Source of the DNA: Prunus persica
Taxonomy: Eukaryota; Streptophyta; Magnoliopsida; Rosales; Rosaceae
Direction of reading: 5' to 3'
DNA length: 64,000 bases
NCBI RefSeq assembly: GCF_000346465.2
Contig: NC_034016.1
Location: forward strand, 10,348,936 to 10,412,935
Position 1 is the stretch's first letter; each line of letters opens with the position of its first letter. Position numbers and translations under genes: made by a program. Below the pieces are notes generated by a model, which saw only the letters and a program-made list of their open reading frames with translations, was not told where the DNA came from and searched no databases. Shown here piece by piece: positions 25,050 through 36,740 of this stretch.

Positions 25050-25690
25050 AGGAAAAAGGAAGGCAACACTTTGACATCGCATCACCCAGCACCGCATAAA
25101 CCGAATCAGCACTCACCCTTACTAAAGGTCCATCAAAAGATCCATGTCTTTGGCCTTCCTCCTCGCTGCATGCACGAGACTATGATGAGCCATTCCCTCT
25201 CCACCTATATTCAGCACCTGTCAGACACCATCTTCATCAATTTCACTCCAATTGTAGTCTGGTGAGATGACCGAAGCATAATCTCGGAACATTTCGAAGC
25301 CGTTGTTGAAACATTCAACCACGTCATGGTTATATTCTTCAGATTTTGTGAATTTTTCGACAACATATTTCTTTGTCTTTTCCAATTTTAACTTGAGGGA
25401 CTCTAACTCTTTGCTCCGACTTATTGCTTTTAGAGTTTGCTTCACTTCTCTAGCATATGCTTTGTTCAACTTGTTGGCCAAGTTTCCCATAACTTGGCCA
25501 TGAATATCACATTTGCTCTCCCACCAATCTGTTGCCTTAGACAAATATCGGAGGTCGTCCTTGACGGCAAAGATTTTGTCAAGTGGATCATTGCTCTTAG
25601 CCTCACTTGCAAAATTATGTATTTAAAGAGCCTATTGCTCTGCATTTCAAATGAGGCAAATATATAGGTTTGATTTTTGTTTAACCCCAA
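25050..25690 (-). pseudogene. MULE-associated coiled-coil gene fragment, copy A
   Basis: The minus strand is open from 25,690 to 25,221 and contains TDWWESKCDIHGQVMGNLAN followed by a lysine- and leucine-rich helix (SRSKELESLKLKLEKTKK). A TGA replaces the TGG present at the same place in copy B (47.5-47.97 kb). Past it the downstream C-terminal sequence is still readable (HHSLVHAARRKAKDMDLLMD). I do not know the function. The context suggests a second gene of a Ulp1-type MULE. It lies inside the MED7-bearing MULE, either as a captured piece or as a nested insertion. Confidence 0.5.
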
Positions 25691-25995
25691 AACCTCCCTA
25701 GGCTACAACCCACTGTAGCCTTTGTCCTAGTTCCGCTAGTGTATTCTAGGGTTCTTGTAATGATCTATTGACTTTGTCGAAACTATGTTTTCTTCTTTGC
25801 CAATCGGTAAATAAGAATTTCAGAGCAGCATAGCAAGAGAGAACACTATCATGCACGCTATCAAATTGCTTTTACTCTGATTACAATGACAATTGAACCT
25901 ATAATTTTTCTAATACATGAAGCATGATGAAGGTATTAAGATGCAACTGTCCAAGAGGCTTCAATCGGCGGCAAAACGAACATGAGCACACGCCC

Positions 25996-28048
25996 TTACT
26001 TTAGCACAAAAGTTGTGTCGGTGTCCTCCAACATTCCAATAGACTCCTTGAGAAGTCTCTGTGCTTCTTCTCTCCTCCTAAACAAGAAAGTGAAGCAAAT
26101 AGTCACAAGCAATTATGTAACATCCAATCCACATGGCAGATTGATTACACAGTCACAGTACCAGTAGATTTAAGGAATCGAACTCCTACACTGACCATGC
26201 ACACACCGTAGTTTACTTTTAACATCATAATTCAAGGTTGAAAGAAACTAAAAATCAACATTTCGATGCCTCACATACAAGAACAGGGGAGTTTTCTTCA
26301 ACAACTTCTACAATGCACCAAAAGAATAGCCTAGTAGATTCAAGTACTTTTACTCTAAATAAAATGCTATATAAGTGATTCATTTAAATGATCGAAGGAC
26401 AGAGAAATTTTCTTTCAACTGTTTTGGAAAACAAAGCAAAACATTTCAGCCTCAGACCACAAATATTTCCAGTAATTGTTGAAAGCATACCTCTTTATAT
26501 CCTCCACAGCTTGTTTACGACATTGTATCTGAAGTTCTAGAATGTGAATTAACATTGCCCTAGCCTGTTTGATAAAATACATTACAAAATAAAGTACCTC
26601 AAAGCACAAACCAATACAGTGCATTCTAAGACTCAAAACTATCTTGCTTGATGGGGACGCAATGAGTTGAGAAGATGATGCAAGTTCTTGAAGATAAGAG
26701 ATATATCTTCCACTCTCCTCGTGTATTGTGATGGTCTCTCTACAAGAATATCAGCCAGCTCCAAAATGTGCAGCTGCAATTCTCTGTTAAGTGACCTCAG
26801 TTCCTTCTTAAAATCTAAGAAGGATCACAATTTTTGTCAGAGAAGCATAAAACATTTTAGAGGCGAAAAACAAACACATGCATATGCACAATATATATAT
26901 ATATGTAAAGAAGACACTAGAATAAACAGACATACACGCATGTGTACATGCAATTCTTATTTGTTTTTTGTTAGTTATTATCAATAAAATCATGCTCTGC
27001 AAACCAGATGATACATACCCCCTAACACTCTTCTCCTTTCTAGAGAGGACATTTGTATTGCACTAAAGAAGGCTCATTAAGGGATCATATTTTAGTCGTA
27101 ATGTCGGATCTATCATGCATGACGACATTTTCTAGTATGGATTGGATATATGCCATAGCCTAGAAAACTATGGCAATCAATCAGAAATGTGGATTAACTG
27201 TAACCAAGAAAGTTGTAGATAACTGTAACCAAGAGAACATTTCTCAGTCTAGTAACCGTGTTCTAACTTAGCAAAGAAAATCTCTCTTTTGCTAACATCT
27301 TTCCAAAGAAAATTATAGTTAACTAGTTTATAAAAATGATAAATGATAATAAGATAATTCAACCACTGCTAAGAAGAAACTGCAATAAATGATGATTGCA
27401 ACAATGCTTGAAGCAAGAAAAAGTTCACATTAATTCCTAAATTTCAAGAGCAGTAATTTCACATGACAATACAAATAATTAAAACTAGAACGGAAGGAGG
27501 CATACCAATGTTTGGGCCTTTTGGATACAGTTGACGCACTCCCTGATCTTCGAAGCTCGGAAGAATGTCATCAGTCTATATAAAATAAGATAAAACTAAT
27601 TAAGAAGAGATTACAAGGAAAACAAAGAAATCATACATTGATAACATCAACACAGTAGATTATAGAATTACACATATTTTCCAAACTCAACATTCAAAGC
27701 CAACAACTTTAAAGGTACATATATGACATTCCTAGCTAAATCAACTGCTATAAAGGAGAGATGACATTCTTCAAACAGTAAATTCAACAAACTTTACTTT
27801 TCACCAAAACTTCTAGCATCCAGTCATTAGTGACAAAAGCAATTTTCAGAAATCAAATTACACAGTTTATATAAATTTTAACAGGAAGAATGCAAAGAAT
27901 GAGAAAAGCTCACGGTGTAATTGCCACCATAACAAATGTATGTCCCTTAAATCGGAGGGGGCGGCTCCGGAGCTGATTTGGGATCTTGCAAGTAATCTTT
28001 GTAGAGCTTATAATACGGTGGTGGTGGTGGATATGTCGCTGTAGCCAT
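25996..28048 (-). pseudogene. MED7: Mediator subunit 7 (MED7) copy with a nonsense codon
   Basis: MED7 belongs to the middle module of the Mediator complex of RNA polymerase II. Exons (high to low): 28070-27914 (ATG at 28048), 27575-27506, 26814-26648, 26564-26491, 26077-25996. The protein starts MATATYPPPPPYYKLYKDYL and later reads SLIFKNLHHLLNSLRPHQ and MLIHILELQIQCRKQAVEDI, typical of plant MED7. Codon 34 is TAA (27,947-27,949), where plant MED7 normally has an acidic residue followed by G-T-Y. Everything after it stays in frame to a natural stop at 25,996, giving about 175 codons, near the usual family length. One intron starts GC instead of GT (after 26,648). A 5' UTR exon lies in the right TIR (ending at 28,633). 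Introns are kept, so it was copied as DNA. Confidence 0.85.
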
Positions 28049-28522
28049 TGCCAGCACCTTCTGGCCAAACCTAAATCAACCAAGTTTAAAGAAAACAATC
28101 ATGCCAAGCGCAGCTCTCCAAATCAAACAGAAAACAAACTGAAATAACCAAATAGAAATATTAAGAAATCACCCAATTATGTACATAGAAACACTGAATT
28201 TAAACCTAGAAACACAGTCTCCTTTGCATCACGACACTGACACCTAAAGCGAACGCACAGCCACACAATTGTTTAAACCAAACCATAAACTTGCAATTTC
28301 CTTTTAACAGAGACAAAGTACCCACACCTCCATCTGCATCTCCACCACTCTATCACCCAAACCACAATCAAATGCATTCTACCAAACCAAAAATCAAGCC
28401 CATTTAAAAATTCCATAAACAAAACATTCTCAAAAGATTACAGGGAACCCGAAACCATCCCATAAATTAAATCCACACCTCCATATGCAAAATTTGATTA
28501 TAAGCATGTAGATTCCAGAAGA

Positions 28523-28931
28523 CCCTAAACCAATTTCGAAGAAACCCCTAAATCAATTTCTTACAAATCCATACACCATAAACCAAATTCACAAAAACCC
28601 CAAATTTCAAAGAAAAGGAAGATGAACAGTACCTCGTGGATGTCAACTGTGGAGTTAAGCTTGGATGAACAGCCACCGCTGAGGGAGAAAGACGATTGTG
28701 TCGGAGAGAGAGAGAGTTACACGAGGGAGAGAGCTGAGCGACAGAGAGGGACGGGCCGAAGAGAGATGGAGCTAAGAGAGTTGAGAGAGAACCCAATTTC
28801 TGAAAAACTGATATGGGTACAATCAGTCCACAATAAAGATGTATTTATATGTGATAGTTGTAAAAAAAATTGAGAAGGGGTGGTATTTTTAATTAAAATT
28901 ATAAAAAAGGTGGCATTTTAAGCTATTTCCC
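28523..28931 (-). repeat. Right long TIR of the MULE
   Basis: Mirror of the left arm. On the minus strand it carries the same TATAAATA-like element (TATAAATACATC near 28,850), a CT-rich leader, and a CATCCACGAG|GTACTG donor (intron starts at 28,632). This places it as the probable promoter and first non-coding exon of the MED7 copy that follows. Confidence 0.82.
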
Positions 28932-29705
28932 TTTTTAATAACCCACTGCAAAATATTTCCGAATATGCCATTGAGCTTCCATAGCTCATAACTTCTTCAT
29001 TTCAACTCCGATTTGAGCACACTATGTGTCTACGGACTCATCTCAGCACAGTCTACACAATAGTACCATTCATTTCCCCAAAATCCTTATGGGTTAAAAA
29101 GTGACCAAAATGTCCCTACCCTCGAGGACAAAATTGTAAATTCATACTTAAATAAATTAATTAATTTAAATGGAGGATTTAATTAGGGTCGAGGTGTTAC
29201 ACTAGTCAAGTGTGCTTCAATTTCCTTCATCCGAGCACAAATGAGTGAGCACATGAGATTTGGATTATGGATGTCCGTGGCTCTAAAACATTTTGTATGA
29301 GCAGTTAATTGGTACAATCAAGTTGGTTACATAAGCTAGACAAACAAGTTCCTACTTCTCTAGAAAAGGTAAGATAATTCAAGAGATGTCCAAAGTCTCT
29401 TGTCTGGTTGCATTACCAATCACACACTATGAAATTGAAAAAAAGTCATGCGGAAATCTTGTTGCATTCAAATATATTAAAAAGTCAGAGATGGAAAGTA
29501 ATTACATAAGCTTGTTTACCTGCTGGTGCCCTTTCACTCTGGTTTCAGTTTATCTCAAATTATTGAAACCAACACTTTGATAGTAAATAAAGGTAAATGA
29601 GGGCAACTGCCAAGCATGGGTCTCAAAAGGATTTTACAGTCTCTTTCACACACAATACAACATGATATATAAGAGGACATGCAATCGAAAAAGTGCAGAA
29701 ATCTT

Positions 29706-31639
29706 CTAACTCGTCCCAACTGCATCAGTTGCCTTAGGTGCTGCTACTGCTAGGGTTGGTTTAAGTATGATTTCCACATTGTCATGGACTCCTTGCAACA
29801 GTAGCTCGCCTTCATATGTGAGAAATTTCCGCTTCTTTGCCGCTCTTAGCGTCCCAACCAATGCTTCAAATATGTTTGCGCATCTATCATCATTAAATAG
29901 CACCCCGAATGTGACCTACAGAAAATAAACCAAGTTTCATAAGCAGCAGGAAAGCAAATATGAGATATAGAAATATTGAAGCGTAAGGCATTGCAAGAGG
30001 AAAAGGTTTGTTCAGAATAATTAAAAATTGAGGACAGAGGCATGGAGAAAACCAGACCAAAATAATGTCACAGCAGAAATCTCTCCGACTAACCTTAAGA
30101 ATACTACCAAATAATACATTCTATGTTATCAAAAATTGAAAACCATATTCTCCAACTTCCTTGATGTATGTTTCACATTGAGTGTTGGTGTCGCGTGCGT
30201 GTGTGTGTGTGTGCGCGAGTGTGTATGTGTGCGCACACACAACCACGTGCATGCCTGATTGAACTTTTGCAGCCATACTATGCCATCAAGTCTTTTATAC
30301 TTTATGAGGCTATTGAACAAAAACATCACCACTTGACAGGGCAAAGTGAAGCTTTTGGGTCCTTGACTGAAATAATAACTACTAGTTTCTCAAGTAAATG
30401 TAGGAAGAACCAAATTAGAATTCTAATGCACAGCTTCTTCCACTGGTCCCTTATCTAAGTTTCCTAGATGTAAGCCACATCAGCAGACCAGATAAGCCTG
30501 AAGATATATTAACTTCTGAATGAGTTGCATCATAACGCAAGGATTTAACAACATATCAAACTCCTTTGGTAGTGTAGAGGTAGCTTTAAGTATGATAAAC
30601 ATGCATACGCTATAATTGCTTGCTTTAATCCGGACCAGGTCCGTTGCTTTTTCTCTCTGTCCCTCTCATGTATAAATAGGAAGAAATTTGTAAAACACAG
30701 GGGATGCAGAAACAAAGAGAACATTCTAATACCGTTCGTTTGATGTTCTACTAATCACAGAATCTAAAACCTAATATATGCTTATATGTCACAGTTTTTC
30801 AACTTATAATAGAATTATCATATTGTGAACCTGGGTTACACATACCAACATTCGTGTCCCAGATAAAATAATAACTTCAGTGAGAATGACTTTGTTTCTA
30901 GTTTTTTACCTCACAAAGGAAGCCCAAGAACAATTAAAATAAAAATTGTAAAACCACTCGTACATGGAAATGGTCCTGAATTGAAAGCAATTGGAAAGGG
31001 ACCAAAAAAAAAACTGCCATCTTCAACCGACAAAGATCAAGTATATCTACAAACTCCAACACAAGAACCAAACATCTTAAGATGAATCTCAAAGAACCTC
31101 TTAATGCACAATGTGTATTAACCAATCTAATCAAAAACCCAAAAACTCAATCAATCAGGTCAACAAAACTTAATGAGCAGAAGTATTGATTTGATTGATG
31201 AACTTTGTTGTTATGATCAATTACTTAGCCTAGATTCACCACAAAATCAGAAACTTTAAAAGAAAAAAAAACTTAACAGACTCCAATAACACAAATGGGC
31301 AGAGATCTCCCTCTATAAAATCATCCAAAAGTTAACTAAAAGATTACAGATCCCCAATTGACATGGTCCAACCAATTTTAGATCCAGATAAAAATCACAG
31401 TAATTACCAAAGCCTTTATACTTGTATTTCTCAATCTGGGTCGAATTCTAAAGCAGCATTACATATCAACACTGAGAAAAAAGAAAGGAAATTGTCTAAC
31501 ATTATCTCCAAAATAAACAAAACAGAGTCGGCAAGAGTATGTTTTTCTGTGAGGTTACCTTGTAAGAACCATCGTCTTGGACTTTGCCAAGCCTTTGGAT
31601 TTCTTCTTTCAGACGCTCGACCTCTTCTTCAACATTCAT
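29706..31639 (-). CDS. Costars family protein (ABRACL-like), 2 exons
   Basis: A small 96-residue protein. Exon 1 (31639-31559) encodes MNVEEEVERLKEEIQRLGKV and ends DDGSYK; exon 2 (29915-29706) starts VTFGVLFNDDRCANIFEALV and runs to TAG. The costars domain is also found in ABRACL and at the C-terminus of STARS; relatives affect actin dynamics, and the plant role is not well defined. The family core GTLRAAKKR...YEGELLLQGVHD is intact. The C-terminal tail (KPTLAVAAPKATDAVGTS) is slightly longer than I recall for relatives. The single intron (29,916-31,558) follows codon 27 and contains a GT-rich microsatellite near 30,190-30,240. Confidence 0.9.
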
Positions 31640-32159
31640 GGCTTCACTTCTCCAATGTCTTCCCCGAGAAGTAGAGCCTTCTATGTGTTATGTTGGGTTT
31701 GGGAAAAAGGAAACTTTAGATAAAAAGAGAATGTGAAACGAAGTCAGAAGATAGGATGACAAAGGACCTGCCAAAGCAAAATTATGTGGTGTCATTTTTT
31801 ATTTACGAGAAAAAGGAAAATTACAGAGAAAAACCATGCGGGCATGCATGTCCAAAAATATCAAAATAAAAAGGAGAAGAACACGCCAGAGGAAGACCAT
31901 GCCCTCAAAAATTATGTGGTGTCATGTTTTTAACCTTTGGATGATTTTTCTACGTATGGAAAATTCAAGTAGAGGATTCGCATTCAATTGTTTAATCTAT
32001 TTTTCAGATAAGGTAAAAGTCTTAGGTAAATCGAATGTTAAAGATATGGTCCATATATGGCATCTGAAGGGAAAATAATGAGTAGGGATTTTCTAAAATC
32101 CCATGAAGCTATGAGAAAACTAATTATTTAGCTCATGCATATTTAATATACAAACATAA
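31640..32159. other. Upstream region of the costars gene
   Basis: The 5' leader and probable promoter of the minus-strand costars gene. A 17-base repeat (AAAATTATGTGGTGTCAT) occurs at about 31,779 and 31,908. Short plus-strand ORFs here have no recognisable family features. Confidence 0.4.
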
Positions 32160-33799
32160 TGAAGCGGAAGCAAGGAAATAGCTAAAGATTCATGCTAGTC
32201 TCATCTTAGGTCCAAATCTTTATAGGTTTATGAAAGTATGCACCATTGACACTAATATCACATATTAAAGAGAATGTAGAAAGTGAACTTGCCATTGGAG
32301 CAGATCTTGAATCCAAGAATGGTATTCAAGTATAGGGAATGGTTCCTTAGGTGTTGATTCTCCACTTTGTTCTCAAAATAAGCATAATGAGGTTATGCCT
32401 CCCCAAAGAGTCTTCACCAAGGTAGAACGAGAATAAGAAAATAAGGAACTAAGAGGAGAAAATGGGTGCTAGCCTTTCCTTCCTTTAAGTGGCCAGCCAA
32501 GAGAGAGCAAGATAATATATGCTTGTATTAAGTACAACTTGTTTTGTAGTACCTTGGTCATATTATATATGAACCCATACTTATTGATAAGCATATGAAC
32601 CTTTCATTTCTTTTAGATTTCCTTCTGAAGATGTTCTCACTAGGTGAGGGCAATTCTCCTTTTGACTTTGAATGGGCTCCCACTTTTTCTTTTGAAATAT
32701 AGCCATTTCTAAAATGCTTCTTCAAGATACTATTTGTCTTGGATGTTATTCATCTTTTATGAATAATCCGGCTCCTTGATTGAAGTTCATACTTCATGAT
32801 TTTATTATGATCAAGAAAACTAGTTTTTAACTTTCACCATTGCTACATGGTTGGTGTATCACACCATTGATCAACTTCTTGGAGCTCTAAAATGTGGTGA
32901 GTTGATAAAAGGGGTTGAATTGTCACTTTGTTTGATAATTCACTTGTGATTTCTTATCACTCATTTCACTTGTTTCTCAACAAGCATCTATTAACTTCTT
33001 TAATAGATTTGACATCCTTTAGGTGATCTAAGATGTCCCACAAGATTGTATATCAAACTATAAGGTTCTAAGCTTTAAGTTTGAGATAACAATTTCAACT
33101 CTCATTATCGTTCAATTGGACCTTTCAATATTTGTTATCCTTAGGTCAAAGATTCAACGAATCATATCTCTAGAGTATTCTCTCTTCCTACTAAGAGTAG
33201 AGATTCCTTGTTGTGCATTCACATGCCTCTGTGCACATACTAAGTATCCTGAGGAACACCTTTAAGTCACAACCTTTTGATACGACTGTATGGTGCTCTC
33301 AAAGACAAACAACCTGTACACAAGACAACCGTGATGTCTCAAGTCTAAGGACTAATTTGCATTATCATAATTTAGAATTCTTTGTTTGACACTTGTAAGT
33401 AAGACTTCCATACAAGAATTCTTAAGTTGATCGCATTCAGTGAACTCCATCTCTATAGAGCACCTCCACACCTATCTCAGTGTCTGTACACGAATGACTT
33501 GAAACTAGTCATCCTCCCAATTGAGCAAACATAGTGTGTACCAATCTTCGCGGTTCACTATTGTCCAATTGATGATTCTATGACTAGAAACTTTTAGGAT
33601 ACAATATTCTTATGATGGGAAGGTCGCGTGAATCTAACTTCTTTACATTGCTTTCCATTTATATCTTTATCCATGGACATGTTACTTTGTGTACATTATG
33701 TATCTTAAAGTAACATTCACGCCCATTTTGTTTAGATTAATTATATTATATCCATAGAGTATTCCATTTTATATTGGCTTCTAGGGCATATATCTAACA
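32160..33799 (-). mobile_element. Copia-type LTR, probably solo
   Basis: On the minus strand the sequence begins TGTTAGATATATGCCCTAGA, a start I know from plant Copia LTRs, at 33,799. A plausible 3' end is at 32,160 (minus strand ...TTGCTTCCGCTTCA). No pol sequence adjoins. The presumed flanks (CATAA and CCCTC) do not match, so the boundaries, especially the lower one, are uncertain. Confidence 0.45.
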
Positions 33800-33859
33800 C
33801 CCTCACTATAGAATTTCTCCTTAAAGATGCTTGTAAACAAGTTAGATTAAATACTAATT

Positions 33860-35097
33860 TGTGTGTGTTTTTGGACCAAAAATGAAAAAAAGCCCATTTA
33901 GGGATTTTTTATATATTAATATATGAAGAGATTGGGCCTTAGTTAGAATTGTACAAAAGCTCAAGCCCAATATCAATATCGGCTTGATTGACCTTTTTTA
34001 GTTGACTTTCGAAAGAGATGTTAATTAATCTTTTAAACATATTATTGCTCGGATAAAAACGCGAAGCTTCAAACGAAGAACCAGGTCATGACTTCAACAA
34101 CTGGAGAACCTCAGGCGACGAAGCAACCGCATTAAATGCGATTTGAACCATAGGTCTTGACTAGTAGCAACCATTAAGCAAATTCCAAGCAACCTAAAGA
34201 TCGAAGCACTCAAGTCCATATCTTTGCTTACAGTTCAATAACTAGCAGTTCTTTTCCAAAATCTTGCTAGTTACATGCCAGCTCAAAGGATTAGAAACTT
34301 TATAAATCAATGGAGAAGTCATCAACAAAGAAAAAACTAAAATAAACTTTTCTTCTCAGAAAATCACTTCAAACTCGATTAGCATTTGATCTCTTATGAA
34401 CTTAAAAAAGCTCTCTTGCACCAAGATAACCAATTAACAACTCCGGATTGTTATCTTTTTAGTTTATTGCTCTTTCAATACTTGGTATCAATTCCTAGTT
34501 GCTAGGCCTTGCTTATTTATCTACACCAATACTTTAAATTACCTTTTCACATACTATCGTTTACTTTTAAGTTATAACTGCAATAAACTGAATGGAGAAA
34601 TTTTCAATTTAAAATTGTTTCTTGTTGTTTAAGTTATTTAAAATCATGATTGCAGTAGGCTGAATAGAAAATTCTTCAGTCCAAAATAGTCATCTGTCGT
34701 GCCATAAACACCGACAATAAGTTGAATAGAGAAATCTTCAATCCAAAGTCATGTTTCCCACTTAATTTTCATTTACTATCTTCATTTATCTTTTTGTATA
34801 CACTTTCCTACCTCCATCGGATTTAGAACAAGTAACTTCAGCCCGATTTGAGAACTGCCTAGTCTAACAAGGGTAACTCCAGTCCGGGTTTGATTTCATG
34901 GTTTAATATCAGACCAGCACAAGATAGAATTATAAAGTCTTTAACCATTACAAGGCATAGAAAATAACTAATTTGAGCCAGTTCCTGATTCATATCACAA
35001 TTGCTTGATTAGAAGTTAGATTAAAGCGCAAACACTCAAAGAATCCATCTTCACAACTAACAAATCTCTTTCTGTTGGGCTAAGCCAAGCTCCAACA
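33860..35097 (+). mobile_element. Possible second LTR with a PBS-like sequence
   Basis: The stretch ends CCAAGCTCCAACA followed at once by GTGGTAT, which resembles the end of a plant LTR joined to the primer-binding site for initiator Met-tRNA (TGGTATCAGAGC), though the match stops after seven bases. The start at TGTGTGTGTTTTTGG is a guess. A TATAAAT element occurs near 34,300. No gag or pol follows. Confidence 0.3.
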
Positions 35098-36462
35098 GTG
35101 GTATGCCTACGCAAACAACATATTGAATTAGATCAAGGCTTCTTGACTAAGTCATGAAAGCCAGCCCACACGATCAGTGGCCCAATTCAGGAAAAGAGAA
35201 AAGGCCAGGACACTGTTCTGTGTGCCTAGCTCAACACCTTTTCCTCTCTGGGGTGAACAGTGTGTGTTTTATTTTCATGAAGAAAGTGCTTAGAAGATCA
35301 CATTATTGCATCACATTTCTAATAACGATGACACCTACTTGTCTTGGTCCGCCCTACCTCTACTCGAACACCTAATAAATGAGGCTTTACGGGAGTTGAT
35401 TTCTCTGAATGACGGCCTTTCGCCCAAAGCACAGGAATTGGAAGTGGATCATCTACTCCAATCATGATCTTCCTAGGGGTCTTGACACCATAGACATCAA
35501 GGTTGATGCTTCTAAGGGTAAAAGGAAAATGTTAGGATTACCACATTATTGTACAGTTGAGAAAGATTTCAGAGCATCTATCATGTATTGGATTAGGATT
35601 ACAAAATGCAAAGGCATGCTAGCTCACTAGTTTATTTTTGTTAGTCAATGTTTTACTTTGCAGCTTGAATATGGGAAATTTGGCACTTGACAATGAAAAG
35701 GTAGGCTCAGATATTTACCTCTTTTTGGGTCTAGAGGAATCTGCAAAAGGAGTATTGGGTAAAAGAGTATGTGTGTGCAGAGTTTTCCACATTTTGGTAA
35801 CTCTGCAAACCACTACTCATTCTTAGTTTACAACGTTACGCTTTATGGTATTCCAATGACCTGATTATAAAATGGCAAAAAGTACCCAATGAGCAAAAAT
35901 AGATCAGGAATGAAAAGGCAAAGGAACATACAACCAAAACTAGAATATCAGCGTACAAATCAAAATCTTTGACAAAATTATCACTTTTAAAAACTCGATT
36001 TTCGCAGGAATCAGTGCACGTATGGAACTATTTTCCAGGAAAATACACATGGATGTCAACGTCGTCAAAGTGAGGGCTCTTTGGACAGACACCAGAGATG
36101 ATATACACATAGAGAACTCTTGTTGAGATCTAATTTACAAAAACTTGATATTCTGTGAATCCTAGTGTTAAAAAGACATATGCTACACCTTAATAAAGCA
36201 AATCCACCATTGCCCATATGATCCTCTCCCAGCTTTGGCTATAAAAGTTTTCACGCCCTCTGTCTCCACAATCAACATTATTACTCCATCGAGAAGATTC
36301 ATTAATTTCCTTCAGGTCACTGATACCTTCTCTTGCCAAGAGTTTGATACTCCATGAAGATTCTAAATTTGTGTATCAGTCGGCAATTGGAATTCTTTTG
36401 ATATTTATAGAAGCTGACAGAAAGATTGACTGCTCCTGGCCTACCACCAAGTTCCAATAGTA
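35098..36462. other. Non-coding or unrecognised sequence downstream of the GTPase gene
   Basis: Several short plus-strand ORFs (35,154-35,826) show no recognisable domain. The part nearest 36,460 should hold the 3' UTR of the minus-strand GTPase gene. Confidence 0.4.
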
Positions 36463-36703
36463 CTATCTGGGAGGCCTCTCCAGTGCAATCCAACCAAACT
36501 TCCCTTTCCGAAAATCCGACAACACTCGAAATGCTGCTTGATGACTATCCCCATTAAACATGTGAACCGCAAGCTTCTGAACAAATCTATAATTTACAGA
36601 ATTAGCAGAGATTAGAACAATTCAAAAGGACTACTTTTCATGCTTCAAAAATATTCCTTAGGCCCAGATTGCAGACTCTTTGGTGGTATTATATAGGATC
36701 ATT

Positions 36704-36740
<37 letters not shown>

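Larger units (their letters stand above)
20979..28931. mobile_element. MULE with 400-bp TIRs carrying a MED7 copy (Pack-MULE-like)
   Basis: The element is 7,953 bp. It is flanked by perfect 9-bp repeats TTTTTAATA (20,970-20,978 and 28,932-28,940). Both ends start GGGAAATAGCT, and the two arms stay similar for about 400 bp. A 9-bp TSD, a leading G and long TIRs indicate the Mutator superfamily. I found no MULE transposase, so it appears non-autonomous. Contents: a short exon-like ORF near the left arm (21,800), AT-rich sequence to 24.5 kb, a degraded MULE-associated gene fragment with a CAATAT-rich repeat (24.76-25.69 kb), and a MED7 gene copy at the right (26.0-28.05 kb). Confidence 0.85.
17852..29201 (-). 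mobile_element. Solo Ty3/gypsy LTR (about 3.4 kb) split by a MULE
   Basis: On the minus strand the LTR starts TGTAACACCTCGACCC (29,201 downward) and ends CCTGTCA (17,852). Flanking 5-bp repeats are CTAGT (17,847-17,851 and 29,202-29,206). LTR sequence occupies 17,852-20,978 and 28,932-29,201; the middle is an inserted MULE. No gag, pol, PBS or polypurine tract adjoins either end, so it is a solo LTR. The start and several internal blocks match the plus-strand LTR at 56,742 and, more distantly, the LTR of the Tekay-type element at 58,783-61,634, which supports the gypsy assignment. Confidence 0.82.

Noticed and set aside
29706..31639. Prefoldin-like subunit for the small coiled-coil start
   Set aside because: The protein matches the costars family core throughout, and the coiled coil is only the first 20 residues.
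32160..33799. Target duplication for the Copia LTR
   Set aside because: CATAA and CCCTC do not match; either the lower boundary is wrong or the element is truncated.
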